From positions 1,426,001 to 1,490,000 of the forward strand of contig JAGMUV010000007.1 in the NCBI GenBank assembly GCA_020744425.1: a DNA stretch of 64,000 nt. The letters run 5' to 3'. The translations under genes and the position numbers were made by a program. The DNA is from Dactylonectria macrodidyma. Taxonomy: Eukaryota; Ascomycota; Sordariomycetes; Hypocreales; Nectriaceae. Each line of letters starts with the position of its first letter. Position 1 is the first letter of the stretch. Shown here piece after piece: positions 1 to 12,456 of this stretch. The notes beneath the pieces are model-generated. The model was not told the origin of the DNA. It did not search any database and saw nothing but the letters and a program-made list of their open reading frames with translations.

Positions 1-2390
1 CCATGCTTAGATCCCATGATCTCAAAGTACTCCCCGATCTTTCTTCGCGCTACATCTACCGTAGCTGCATCCTCAATGGTGCTGGGTACTGGAACCTCTT
101 TTGCCAGCTCGCCATGCGCGGCGTTCTCCACCATCTCCCTCAGCACACGCCGGAGCATCTTGCCAGATCTTGTCTTAGGAATCATGGCCTTGCCTTGGAT
201 AATGCCACCAAGCGTCGCGATAGGACCCACTTGTCGACGGACCAGGTTCTGTATTTCTTTCGTAATTTCCTGATCTGGGATGGCCGACGATGGGTGGTCC
301 GGCGTAGACCAGGTGATGAATGCGAATGGCATTTGGCCTTTGAGGGCGTCAGGGATACCCACGACGCAGGACTCGGCGACGAGGGGATGGGCGGCAATTG
401 CTTGCTCAATGGAGCCTGTGAATGTGTGAGTCAAGTGTCATGAAAAATGTAGAAGATGAAGTACGAAACTTACCACTTGATAGACGATGTGCGCTCACAT
501 TGAGAACGTCATCATTCCGGCTCATGACATGGATATAGCCTTGCTTGTCAATCCAACCGGAGTCGCCTGTGTCGAGCCACTTTCCTTGAAACCTTTTCAA
601 GTAACCCTTCCAGAATCGCTCTTCGTCCTGCCACAGAGTTCGAAAACCTGTTGGTGCTAATGGCATGGCGAGGACAATATTCCCCATCAAGCCCCTTTCG
701 ACCTCGTGGCCTTCATCGTCCACGATCCGCACGTCGAATCCGGGCATAGCCTTGCCGGCACTCCCGGCCTTTAGATGAGGAGGTGGGTGATCACGAACAT
801 CTGTCTTACGGTGCTTGCCAGCGTGTGGGACGAGAGCACGGCCAGTGATAGGGGAGCCTACTTCCGTAGACCACCAGTTGTCAATGACGTGGGAGTCTTC
901 AGCACCGTACTGGGTGAGAAGGTCCTGGTACATTTGGATGAGAGTAGGCTCTGACCGCTCGCCAGCTAGGAAGAGAGCCTTGAGAGACTTGAGGCCGCCT
1001 CGTTCGCCGAATTCAGCGATCAACTTGTTATTGGGGTCGTCGCGTTTGATGGCTCGTAGCGCTGTTGGGGCGGTGAACATGGTGTTGACCTTGTACTCAT
1101 CCACGATGCGCCAGAAAGCCGAGGCATCGGGTGTGCCAACTGGTTTTCCCTCATACAGCACAGTTGCCGCGCCGGTAAGTAAAGGCCCATAGACGATGTA
1201 GGAGTGTCCAACAATCCATCCAATGTCAGAGGCCGTGAAGGAAACGCAACCGGGGCCATGAATGTTGAAGAGGTAGCTAATGGAAAGGTGGAGGCCGACA
1301 GCGTGACCACCAGCATCACGCAGGACACCCTTTGGAGTTCCGGTAGTGCCAGATGTGTGGATGATATAAACAGGATCAGTGCTCTTAACAGGTACACACT
1401 CTGCTCTGATGTTCCGGGCTCGGGCGCTTCTAACCACCTTTTGCCAAGTAGCTTGACCTGAATTACGGTCCATCGGATTCCATCGGATCTGGTCACGCTG
1501 CCAAACGATGGTCTTGCTCGGCTTATGAGTAGCGAGGGCAATAGCCTCCTCGACTAAGGGCTTGTATTCGATGGGTGGTTTGTTGCCATCAATGCCACAC
1601 GAGGCCGTCAGGAGGGCAACTGGCTTGCAAGAATCGATACGCTGGGCTAGGGCATTTGGAGCGAAGCCGCCAAATACAATCGAATGGATGGCACCTAGTC
1701 GGTTGATGGCAAGGATTCCAATGACGGCGGCCGGAATCATTGGCACTGATTGCTATATCAGATACCCGTTTCACGATGTGTCATTATGCTTTGGTTTAAC
1801 TTACTATAGAGCATTACAACGTCGCCCTTCTTAACACCTTCCTCCCTCAAAGCGCCAGCAAGGACTTGGACCTCCTCAAGTAGCTGGCTGTAGGTGTACT
1901 TCTCCTTGGTGTTGGTGACCGGACTATCGAAGTAGATGGCAACTGAGTCGCCGTGGCCATCGAGGACATGGCGATCAACGCAGTTGTAGCAGGTTGAGAT
2001 CTCGCCATCCGGAAACCATTCCCAGCTATCGTGGGTGATGCCGTTACTAAGCGTCTTCTGGGTAAGCTGGATGGTGGAGGTAAACTTCTTATGCCAGTGG
2101 AGGTGTTCAGCCTGGTGTCGCCAGAAGTCATCGGGGTCCTCGAGAGAGTGCCGCAGCACCTCGTCCTGCACGTGATGATCGTTGTGCGGCATGGCAGCTG
2201 TGTCGAGAGTTGTATGTTGTAGCTGGGAAAGGGAACGGGTGCCTGAAAGGCGAGGGGGATAATAGCCACGACTAAGGGCTACTAGTCTACCAAGCAAATG
2301 AGAAGGGAAGAGTGGTCGAGAGCCTCTAAGTGGGCGAGAGAGCACAGACACTGAGATGTTATGAATAACTTGTCTTGAAGCCTTCTGCAT
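1..2390 (-). CDS. Propionyl-CoA/acetyl-CoA synthetase (PrpE/ACSS3-like), 3' end cut by window
   Basis: AMP-forming short-chain acyl-CoA ligase that activates propionate or acetate to the CoA thioester. Exons 2390-1805, 1745-474 and 415-<1; introns of 59 and 58 bp. The P-loop motif is HTSGTTGTPKGV, followed by RDAGGHAVG; with the GERSEPTLIQMYQDLL and NWWSTEVGSPITG stretches this resembles PrpE/ACSS3 more than classical acetyl-CoA synthetase. The C-terminal domain keeps the catalytic-lysine motif PKTRSGKMLRR. Residues 1-66 are rich in Arg/Ser/Leu with almost no acidic residues, like a mitochondrial presequence; a second in-frame ATG at 2192 (MPHNDHH) would give a protein of normal family length without it. 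The frame is still open at base 1 (ends EIMGSKHG), so the last residues lie outside. Family is certain; substrate preference is inferred. Confidence 0.92.
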
Positions 2391-5300
2391 TACCGCCAGA
2401 GCTACGCGTCCGATGGGCCTCTTTGATGAGTTGTAGACGGCTATGAGCCGTTCCCAAATATCCTCGGTTATGATAATTGGGGGCTTTGTGAAGGTGAGAC
2501 TTCAACAGGGACAAAATCTGGAACAAAGTCTGGGACGGCGACTACGGCAGTGGAGCCGAAGCAGGTTGGATGCGTGCGAGTACGGGTGGAGAGGAGCTAG
2601 GGAGGCGCAGCTACGAGTAGTTCTTTCCGTGACAATGATCGGGGTTGAGGGAGTGGGAAGGACCGACCCGAGGATGGGTGACGCCTTCCAATGCTGTCCC
2701 TCACGGTGTCGTGACGTGACTTGGCGACCCGAATGCCTCACATGGCTACCGACCCTTGTTACCTTGGGCACCATGCGTGCTTAAGGGTTGCTGGAGGCAC
2801 CAATTGACGCTGGTTGGTCTGGACTGACGGTTCCAACTGTTTGGGGCGCGACAGTTCCCACTTCCCCCGCATTCCGGGGCAATTGCAGCTCCAGCTCCAG
2901 TTGCCATTTGCCCGGCGACGTTGCCGACCCGGGGCGCTCTCCGAGACTCCGAGATGGGTCCGGAGGGAGCAATCGCGTCCCACGCGCTCTCGATGCCAAT
3001 GGAATACTCAATGGATTCAAACCAGCACGGACGGCACAATTCTCCATTCTCGGTCCACATAGACGGCGCCCGGCATCTGACTGCCGATCCGGGTTTTCCA
3101 ACGACGAGCTGTTCCGGATGTGCGGTTCAGCCATTCAAAGATACTTCATCATAACAGGTCATCATCCAACCAAACAATGCTGTGCCTCGAGAAGAAGAAC
3201 TCATCAAGCCACCTTGGGCCTAATGGACGGAGGGAACCGGGGACTGGCCATGGTATTTTCGTTTTGTCTTCGGCGCACATTGCCGTTGCACAGCTACCCA
3301 GAGCTTCGGCAAAGCCATTCGGACGGTGCGATCTAATAGGCTCCCTTGACGCAAACTTGCGCTGGAATGACCTCGGCCTTCGCTGTTGGGGAAATGGGTG
3401 AACGGGAAAGCTGATCGTTGGAACAATCAGATAGCACCTCGCTCACTTGCCAACCTTTTGGGCGCTGGAGGCCCAAAGGCAGTAAAAGTTGCAGCCAAAA
3501 CATGGCTGTGAGAGCTTTGTCAACCAGTCAGTGGATGGTGATTTGAGTTGAAGTTAATCATGCCCAATGGTAGAAATACAAAGGCAGCATGTGCCCTTTT
3601 GAGCACCATCGACAGTTCTCTCCTCCTGAAGTAGCAAGTGGAAAATGGTTCGTTTGCTGGGTACTTGAGCACAATGTTGGGTGACACTGGGCTCACTTTG
3701 AGACCGCCAACGCATGGTACTGCTTGATCTGAGTCCCATTGCTACCCTCGTCCTACACTTGGGCTTTTCCCCAGGGCGTACTGGGCCTGGTTTGGCACAT
3801 TTTGTACACGAAAACTTCATCATGTACAGAAGGAACTTTGTGCCAATCCCAAGGTTCCATCCAACTGTCAGCTGGCTCAGCATGTCCACGCTATCTATAG
3901 AGTGTCCTCCTATCAAGACGGGCGCGTTATCACATAGTCCCGAACAAGCCGGAGCCTAATCAGGCACCTACCCAAATAGTTGTACAGATAGCTTGGCAGT
4001 GACTTTTTTTCATCATCAGCTCAGTCAGCGCTACGCGGATTACGAGTCACGAAGAGGAGCTGACCTGATCCCGTCTTGGTGTCGTTTTCCTAACTAGTCC
4101 ACCGATCTCCAAGGGTGACAGTAAAAATGCCGTAAGCAACGAGTGGTCATTTTTAATTCGACTACATCGTCACATACTCTACTGATGACTTGTCTGCCAT
4201 GCCTGTCCCAATATTTAGGTAAACCTCACTTGGTCAACCAGTTTTACTGTCATCTGCTGCGACCTACCAGGGCCAGCCACCCTACACCCTCTCCAAAAAA
4301 CATGCTCTCTGAGAGATAAGACAGCGGTACAATCTCGCTTACCAGACCACGCCCATGACGCCGGAACCAGCGCCCGTCACACTCACACCCTCTCTCGTCT
4401 AATGGAATGTAGCACACTGCCCGCGAGAGCCATCCACACTCTTGGTTGACTCACCATCGCACCCATGTGCGGCGTGGCTGGTGTCTTTTTCTTCTTCTTT
4501 TTTTTCGTATTGATAACAGTCAAAGCGAGACAAACCATGGTTACCCTCCCTGTTGATCGTGCCATCTGCATCTTACCCACCCCCACTCCGTGTATGCGCT
4601 GTGATTAAAGGTCATCTGCAGACATGTCAATAGTTAGCTGCAGTCAGTCGACACGGTCTACAATACGCGATCCACCATCTGACCGACCGCCAGATGGTTC
4701 TGGGGTAAAGTTACGATGAAGTGGACTGAGACTCTTATTGGAAGCATGGTATAGAAGCATGGATAGAAGCATGCATGGCACCTATGAGTGGTTCAATAAG
4801 CGGTTGGGATATCCCACGTAAGAGGTGTGGGCCGATGGCCAGAGACTAACTCCCATGAGCGTAGAAGTGTCAATCAAAAGCCCAATCACCTGGGTAGCGG
4901 TTAACGTTAGACAACAAACAAAGAAAGGGTTAGGCCGGAGGCGCATTGTTTCTGGCGTCACACACATTCAACCGGGAACTTTACGACACATTGTGTTAGA
5001 TGCTCGAGACTCGCAACTTCCCAAGTCTACCTAAGCACATTTTAGGCACATTTCAGGTGCGTTTCACCAGGGACTTGGGTTTTTAGAATGCGCCGGACCA
5101 AAACTGGCCTCCCAGCAACGTTTGCTTTGCCTTAAACTATGATACAAGAATTGAGGCTCGCGAACACTGGATTCTCTTAAAGAGACCATAAACACGCCCG
5201 ACAATCCAGGGCCATTCCGCGGTGCTCAGGAATGGTCCTGGTGGGACAATATGCACAAAAGGCAGACCGAAATGTCCAAAAAGTTTTCGAGGTGGTAATG

Positions 5301-5759
5301 TGTTCTTGAAGGTTCTGGTCAAGCACAAGATGGAGGCGAAATCGCGAGTAGTTCAGACGAAATCGTCCCAAAATGTTGCTATAAGCAATAACACATTATA
5401 TTCCCACCCCCGAAAAGACCGCACACACAAATCTCCGTAGAGACAAGGCGAGCTCCTTTCGAACACCGAGACAAAGATCAAATACAAGAATGTCTCAATC
5501 CCTGCAAAGCATGGCCATCATTAGACAAGACTCCATAGGGCAGTGCAGGAGTATACCGGTTCCCCGCGTCGTATGTTCGTATCCAAAAAGTCTATACATC
5601 TCCCAAATCGCTGTTCCTCCAGAATGAAAACCAACACTAACTCTCCCACAACGCTCCTCCAGTCATGAAGTGGCGATGGCTACCACGAAATTAGGTATTA
5701 TCGAGCATAAGAAATCGTAGGTAGGACGTGGATGGCGACGAGGCGCGCTAGATGCTGAT
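2391..5759. other. Intergenic region, no gene seen
   Basis: Lies between the start of the acyl-CoA synthetase and the stop of the CCG-6-like gene. Open frames here are short, overlap on both strands and show no recognisable domain or splice-supported extension. It should hold the synthetase promoter next to 2390 and the 3' UTR of the CCG-6-like gene near 5759. A degenerate direct repeat around GAAGCATG (three copies) lies at 4741-4774. Confidence 0.6.
4741..4774. repeat. Three-copy short direct repeat, GAAGCATG core
   Basis: GAAGCATGG, GAAGCATGG and GAAGCATGC start at 4741, 4754 and 4766, separated by TATA and ATA spacers. No function can be assigned. Confidence 0.7.
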
Positions 5760-6226
5760 TTACAGGAAGGCAGCAAGACCGACGAGGGCAGCGAGGCCAG
5801 CGCCGGAGAGGACGGCGACCTTGCCGGCACCGGAGGCGGGAACCTCAGAGGGGGTAGAGCCGGTGGGAGTAGCGTAGCTGCCAGTGGCGGTGGTGGTGGG
5901 AACAACCGCGGGGACGGTGGAGTTGCTGTGGCCGCTGAAGACTTGTTAGCAACCTGGAAGTTGAGGGTTCTCTTTGTGTTAACTTACCAGTCGTGGCAGA
6001 TGACGGAGGAGGTAGCAATCACGGGCTTGGTGATGGTGCAAGGGCAGTCGGTGATGGTGAGGGTGGTGGCCTCAGTGACGGTGTAGGTCTTGCCGCCGTG
6101 GGTGATCTCGGTGGCAGCGGGGCAGTAGGTGGTGTAAACATCAACGACCTCAGTGACGTACGAGACGTTGGAGGCGGCAGAAGCACCAGCGACGGCGGCG
6201 AGAACGGTGGCAGCAGCGAACTTCAT
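5760..6226 (-). CDS. CCG-6-like small GPI-anchored cell-wall protein
   Basis: Two exons, 6226-5988 and 5934-5760, joined by a 53-bp intron (donor GTAAGT, acceptor TTCAG); predicted 137 aa. Residues 1-17 ([17 protein letters not shown]) are a signal peptide. The core holds paired cysteines ([22 protein letters not shown]) and a [20 protein letters not shown] block that I recognise from the clock-controlled CCG-6 family of Sordariomycetes. A Thr/Ser/Pro-rich linker leads to a hydrophobic C-terminus ([14 protein letters not shown]) preceded by small residues, as expected for a GPI-attachment signal, so the mature protein should be bound to membrane or wall. The reading frame without the intron stops early after CHDW; splicing restores CHDC. 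Molecular function is unknown; clock control is a property of the Neurospora relative and is not shown here. Confidence 0.85.
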
Positions 6227-6396
6227 CTTGACTGATTTGTCGGGTATTAGGTAACTCGAAAGTTGGTTGTAGGTGTTGATTAGGAGGGTTGGTGAGGTGC
6301 TGTAGCGAATGAAATTGACTGGTAGTCAGGGTTGAATAGCGAGTGTGGGTGAGGAGGAAAGAAGGGTTCGAGAGAGGGAGTCTGGAAGCGTCGTCC

Positions 6397-6402
6397 TTTA
6401 TA
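6397..6402 (-). promoter_or_regulatory. TATA box of the CCG-6-like gene
   Basis: TATAAA on the minus strand, about 170 bp upstream of the ATG at 6226 and followed by pyrimidine-rich sequence, fits a core promoter of a strongly expressed fungal secreted-protein gene. The upstream side carries an 11-base C tract (G on the plus strand, 6428-6438). Confidence 0.55.
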
Positions 6403-7541
6403 CTAAAGAGTCGACCTACCCATAGTAGGGGGGGGGGGAGTGAGAGTTGGGTTGTTGATGGGATGGCTTGGTGGTAACAGGGGCGAGTGGAGGGGTGGAG
6501 CAAGGACGAGAAGCGTGGGTGGAGGAGCCGTCGGCTTGCTGAGTGAGTGGAGAGTGGAGGCTTCCGAAGAGAGCACTGGGGAGAGGGAGAGATAGGCGCT
6601 TCTCCAATGGGCATGGGTCAAGGAATTCATGGATCATGGAGGCTACGAGGATTTACGGGTCGGACCAGGGAACGCACAGTCGAGTAGACTGACAGGGGGA
6701 GTAGACGACGATGGATGTGATGGTGGTTGAGGCGGCAGAGTGTCGGCGAGCAGAGTGGGAGCCACACCACCCAAGACCACCGTCGCGTGGATCCTGGACG
6801 CCAAGCAGCCATCTCCCAATGCCATGTTATTTCAGGACGGGGGCAAATCAGCGACGGGGATTAAGGGTGGAGAGGGTGTGGGCAGGCCGACTGCTACGTG
6901 AAGGGACAGGGACAGCGACAGCGACAAGAAACCGCCAGAACAGGGGAAAAAGCGACAGCCCCGAGAGAGATACAGTAATATGAGGGGGGTGGGGAACCGA
7001 CCGCCCGACCGCCCGTCCGTCGACCGAAGCCATGTCTTGCGCTCTGACAAGAGTGATGGCCGAGACACAAGAGGCTAAAAACAACAGCAGCAAGGTACTA
7101 CGTACCAAGTAGACTATGTGCACCACAAAAGGGGATGGGTCGGTGCACGACGGCGCCGTGGGGTCTCATCAATCGTCAATACTGCCGAATTCGCATTTGC
7201 CATGAGACACGGGAAACAGGCGCATGAATCAACGAATGGCCAGCGAGCAGCAGTTGCTCTGGGTGCCCTGGAGTCTAGGCGTCGAACCATTGCATGCTGC
7301 CCTACCAAATGAATTCCGTATCGCGCTCTGGACATTTTTGGGCCTCTGGGGACCTCCTCCACGCCTAGTTCATCAGACGAAATTGCCCTGCCCACACCCC
7401 CCCTGCTGATGCTGCTGCAGCTTTACGTATCTCCTGTATGTGGAGGGCATATGCAGCGGCACATGCTGCATGCTGCAACCGCTGTGATCACTGATCATCA
7501 ACGGTCAAGACCGCAGAAGGCTTCTGTAGTGTTGCCGTTTG

Positions 7542-7568
7542 CTTTATTGACTTTATTGACTTTATTGT
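7542..7568. repeat. Tandem repeat, 9-bp unit x3
   Basis: CTTTATTGA occurs twice in a row and is followed by CTTTATTGT. AT-rich minisatellite in non-coding DNA. Confidence 0.8.
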
Positions 7569-9370
7569 TTGTTTATTGGGCCATGCGGCTCGCGCCGGAT
7601 TCCTGAAGGTCTATCGCCACCACCGTAGTAGTCATCTCCGCTCTTCTCACGTACTAATAACCGCACTCGCTCACATACTCAGGGGAACAGCGCGGCACAG
7701 AGATACGAGGGATCAGCATGATCTGAGGTGCACACGCAGCTGATTTGAACCCTTCAATCTACTCCGTACGTAGTACTCAATCAGCAGGGCCGCGAAATCA
7801 CTCCAATGCAGGGACACTGGAGTGCGGCCCATGGCGGAGGTGCCGACCACCCAGGCCTCAGGGCCGTCTCTCCAGGGCAAAAGGCCTTGCAGGGCCCTGC
7901 AGCACAGACCGGACCCAAAAGATTAAGGTACGGATAAGGGCGGCGAGATACAGCGAACGGGGAGTATGAGGCACTTTGATCCTGACATTGTCCACACTTT
8001 GGTCCCCCCAGTGCAGCACGCCCAAGTCTGATGATAGGTAGCATGGCATGGGCTCCTCGCCTGGAGCTTTTGGCGCGGCCGATCTCTGTGTATAAGCACT
8101 TTTACTACTCCGTAAAATCGGTGGTCCTTGCTTGGCTATGGGCCCTACTGCTGTGGTATTTCGGTCCCTTTACCCGGCTTGAGACATAATTATAACTCCT
8201 AAATGGATTTCTCCATAATCATTTCTACTAATAGAAACCGGGCATGGAGTCTCCAGAAAGCGAGCGCGTGCTCTGGACCCAGCAGTGCCAAGTTTGTTTC
8301 GTTGGTTGGCTCGGGAAGTGGCACGGTACAAGCAACCCACTGCTGGTTGATGGTATTTGCACCGTAGGCGGTGGGAAGAACCACGCTGCTTGTGCTCAAT
8401 GCAGTGTGCACGGTGAGGCGCCTAATTAGTTATTAGTTACGGGTCTACTGTCAGTGTTGACGAGTCGTTGCCCTGGCATTCATTGCACTAATGCAGGAAC
8501 AAGTTGCTCCCGCGGCCGCCGCGCCTCTACCTGCAGCTGACTGAACCATGAACGCCCATGATCTCATTCGCTGCGTCTGATTGTACCTCAGGCATCAGTT
8601 TACCCACCTCTGGCTGGGCGCTCTCCTATTCTCGTCCAGCTCCACTGACTGACCGCTCGCCACCCTTCCCAGCCCTCTTGAGCACGAACGACGCACACCT
8701 GGCACACCGTCTTGCCAGCCATGGAACCCCCTGTAGCCTTGCAGCACGGATTGTTCGCGAGGCTTGAGGCTTGCACCAAGGCCTACCACAGTTTAAAAGA
8801 CAAGACCTGGAGAGGAATATCGGCGGCTCTTGGTTTCATGGAAGGAATCATGAACTCGGTAAGCCATTAGCATGCAGCCACGGCTTTTGACTCAGCCACC
8901 AGCAAACGTGAACAAGGAACTTGGCCGGAGTACCTATAGTACGGAAATGCAAGTCAAAGCACTGAAAGCGATGGAGAAATCTCTGCAACCAAGGATGAAG
9001 GCAAGCCACACCACCGTCTTTAGGCCATGCCCACGGAAACTGTTGAAGAATCCCAAACGTTCATTATAGCTATTGGCTAAGCTTGTGGTTCGGTGGCGCT
9101 GCTTTGGTGCTGTCTTAGTGGTGCTTTGGGGAGCTGGAGGGAGCTAAATAAAGCTGTTGCTGAAGCGAGAGCCGAGAGCTTTGGGGGAACAGCTACCTGA
9201 TCTGATTTGAGATAAGCTCAGAGGTCGTCCTGTGCCAGTGAATCAGTAATCACAGCCAACGCATACCCCATCCGCACCCTCTCGGAACTTGATCCTCCAG
9301 TAACACACCGGCTAGCCTCCTATTCCTGCTAAATATTAATGACTGTCCGTTCTGGACTGATTGACCGGTT

Positions 9371-9405
9371 GATTGATTGCCGATTGATTGATTGCCGATT
9401 GATTG
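9371..9405. repeat. GATT/GATTGCC tandem repeat
   Basis: Alternating GATTGATTGCC-type units in non-coding DNA. The copies are imperfect in length (one or two GATT units between GCC triplets), consistent with replication slippage. Confidence 0.7.
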
Positions 9406-12400
9406 TATCATGGCTGCTGGGGTCGCTGTAACTGCGACCTCTCGCGGGCAACATGGCTGACTGGTTGCATCCGCTACTTGAACTATTGGAACCCCAGACC
9501 CGCACCACTGCTTGCTCTCACTTTACAACGGCACCGAAATCCGAACCTGCGCTGCCTATCATGATCCCTGCCTCTGGGGGTTCTTCGTCGCTGCAGAACA
9601 CTGAACGCTGGGCTTTGCGATGCAGCCTTCCCTGACACACCCCGGGTCCTCGGTGATAAGGCCTCAGGCCCAAAGGCTGCCAAGTATGTGACTCTGGCCT
9701 CGCCCAGGTGGACTGGGTCCCTCCATAATTTCCCCCTTACCCACTTGTAGACTTTAATATCCAACAGCACTCTGAGTCAACCAACAATGGCAACGCATCG
9801 AGTGAGCACCTACCTTGCCAAGCGCCAAAGTCTTATCATTCCTCCATGGATGATGCGTCATTTCTGGTCTCTCCTGCTGCATTCGTGCTGAACTTGATAC
9901 AGCTGCCCCCAGAATGAAGCAACACCGGATCAGAGCCGAAAAGATCCAAGATTCAAGATCCAAAGCTGGGTGCCAAAGGTATTGGCCAACAGAGCGCCAG
10001 GCAGAGAGGGCGTTGCGTCCAATGTCGTACGTAGTACTCGTCTCGACTCCATCATGGCCCACGACGTCCTGTTGGCACATTGAGTCATGGTCTCCATCGG
10101 CCAAATTTGGGTTCATATACCCCAAACTTCTTTTTCTTCTTGAGCAGTGACCCCCGACCTTTCTGTGGTTCCATCCTATCCCATGTTCCCCCGGGTTCAT
10201 GTGGACTGGTGGGAAGCAGCCGTACTGCGGAAGGGCCGCGCTCCATCTCGATTCCACCCATTTCAGATCGCAAGGCAAAGAGCCTGCCTTGTTTGTCTCC
10301 CAGCACCTCTAGCACCGTACAACCGGTGAGCTACAAGCTTTGCACCACTCCTGGCGAGCCCAATACCCCAACTAGCTCAAGCTGTTTGGCGAGACAGCTC
10401 TGGCGCTATCCTCTGCCTGGTGTGGGGAGCTGGCAGAGTCTGAAAGTTGCCACGAAGTCTGGGGCAAACCCTTCGTCTCTGCTAATAAACTTTGATATGG
10501 CTGCACTGGGATTTGATCCCTAGTCTACGGGGGACCAACTCAAGCAAACACACGGCTGGACCATCGGTTGTTCTTGGCCTCACCTTGGAAAAGAAAAATA
10601 TTAGACCAAGCTTGCAGGGTGTGGGAAGCGCCTGGACACGGACATCCTCTTGCTCTCTTCTCGATCTTCACCGCATGCAAGGCCCGTGTATGAAGCCCCA
10701 TCTCGGACGGCCCAATCCAGCCGCCTCGCCTCTGTACACCCCACCACTGACCAGAGCGACCTCCCACGCTTTACTCCGACTAATAAACCAGGAAGCTTTG
10801 ATCAAGCACAGGGAACAGCAAGCCATCATCGACGCTTGTGTGTTCCGGTTAATTTTCCTTAGCGCTTCATCTGTGATATGGTTCTGGCTTGGACTCGTTC
10901 GAATGAAAACACACGGCTGTAATTTCCACCTGTCACCATCAACTTGGTGATCGCCCATCTACCTGCTCACTCAGTACTGGTCGTATTCACAGTTCTGGTC
11001 TGGATTTAGCTGTACGTACCCATAGGGACCGTCATTTGCGCGGGTCGTCTAGATGGAGTCCTCATGCATCACCCTAGCTCGCATCTTTGCGGTGTACCGA
11101 GCATTTCGGAGCTGTTCCGACGGTCGTTGTTATTGACATTGGTTTTCCTGGGACAAGGCTCATCTTTTCCCTCACCCCGAATAGCGAACCCGCTACCGCC
11201 AAGATATCATTAATAACTTTGTTTTCACTTTTACGCTTCTAACTATGTTTGGTTTGCTAAGGCCGAACGATGTACCATGGCGGTTTCATCCAATCTAATA
11301 CCAACCCTTCCTATCACCTCCAATACGTCACCTGTAAGCTTGGATAGGGCATATTCCATTCTCAGAGAGAGACCTGTCATGGCAAGATGGCCTCCCCGAA
11401 ATATGTCTTCGTCTGCGGGCCTCAACCAGTAAATCTGTGTGAATTATCAATACGTACGTATCTAATTTCCAGAGCCATCTCGGACGATAAATCACCTCGT
11501 CTTGTGCGCTTGGGAGCATTGGGCTGGTTAATTGCATCCCTGTTCGATGGGCTGATCGGGGACCCCCTTCATTCATCGCCAAGGCCTAAAGCGCCACACC
11601 CACCGCTTCTCCCATGTTCGTCCCGGTAGTTTGAATCTCGACGCTCTGGTTTACGGATTTACAACCGACATGATTCGTTCGGCCAAGACGTGTGGTGAGT
11701 TGATATTGCTGACTTTAGCCTAGCCCCCCAACCTCCACCTCGTGTAAGCGGATCCAGAACCGAACTATCACCGACAATGATTTCCTTGATTTCTGACACA
11801 TCGACAGTCTCTATACGGATCGTGATGGGTGAGGATTCTCTCAATCGGGCGCTTGGCTTGCTGTTGAGATGGGATGAACCGAGACGAGACGAGACGAAGA
11901 CGGGGCTCTTCTCTCCATATGCCTAAGCTTGTCTCACATGAGGCGAAGGTCACACGATCTTCGTAAGAATCACAACGGGAGTCAATATCTTACAATTGTA
12001 CACTTTACATTGTCAGGGATCTTTTTGTGGTTGTAAAGCAGAATGAAACAAACCCCTTACCGTCCATCTTTTGTGACCGCCAGTTCTACGCTGACTTTTG
12101 TTGTGGCCGAGGCTATCCTTTTTTTTCTTTTCTCTTCTCCCTCTTCACCTGAGACTGCGACTCTTGTGTTTTCAACAAGGCATGTTGCATGCTGACTGAT
12201 GCTCCGATGGCAGCGGTCACGACACGTGTAAGATGCTACGCGTTTGTTCGCAACTTGGGATGAGTTACATCAAACTCAAGAGTTGGTGGTTGACGACGTC
12301 GATCGCTAGACGGCCAGTAGAGTTGCATTAGTAATGTCGCAACTTGCCATGTGCGTCACCGGCCCCATCGGGTCTTGGTGAACGGCAAAGCTTCGAGTTC

Positions 12401-12456
12401 TAACAATTCTGTTTCACAAACATCTACCCGCAACGAGTGACGAGAAATCCTTTGCG

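Larger units (their letters stand above)
6403..12456. other. Long divergent intergenic region, no gene seen
   Basis: About 6 kb between two divergent genes. No frame has family-like content or convincing exon structure. It carries short tandem repeats (7542-7568, 9371-9405), two perfect TACTCCGTA 9-mers (7760-7768, 8106-8114) and several TACGTA palindromes. Upstream control regions of both flanking genes, and possibly non-coding transcripts, are the likely content. Confidence 0.55.

Noticed and set aside
4481..4510. T-rich tract as a Pol III terminator
   Set aside because: No Pol III gene upstream on either strand.
10500..10525. GGGATTTGATCCC inverted repeat as a tRNA T-arm
   Set aside because: Loop lacks the conserved T54-T55-C56 and flanking stems do not pair.
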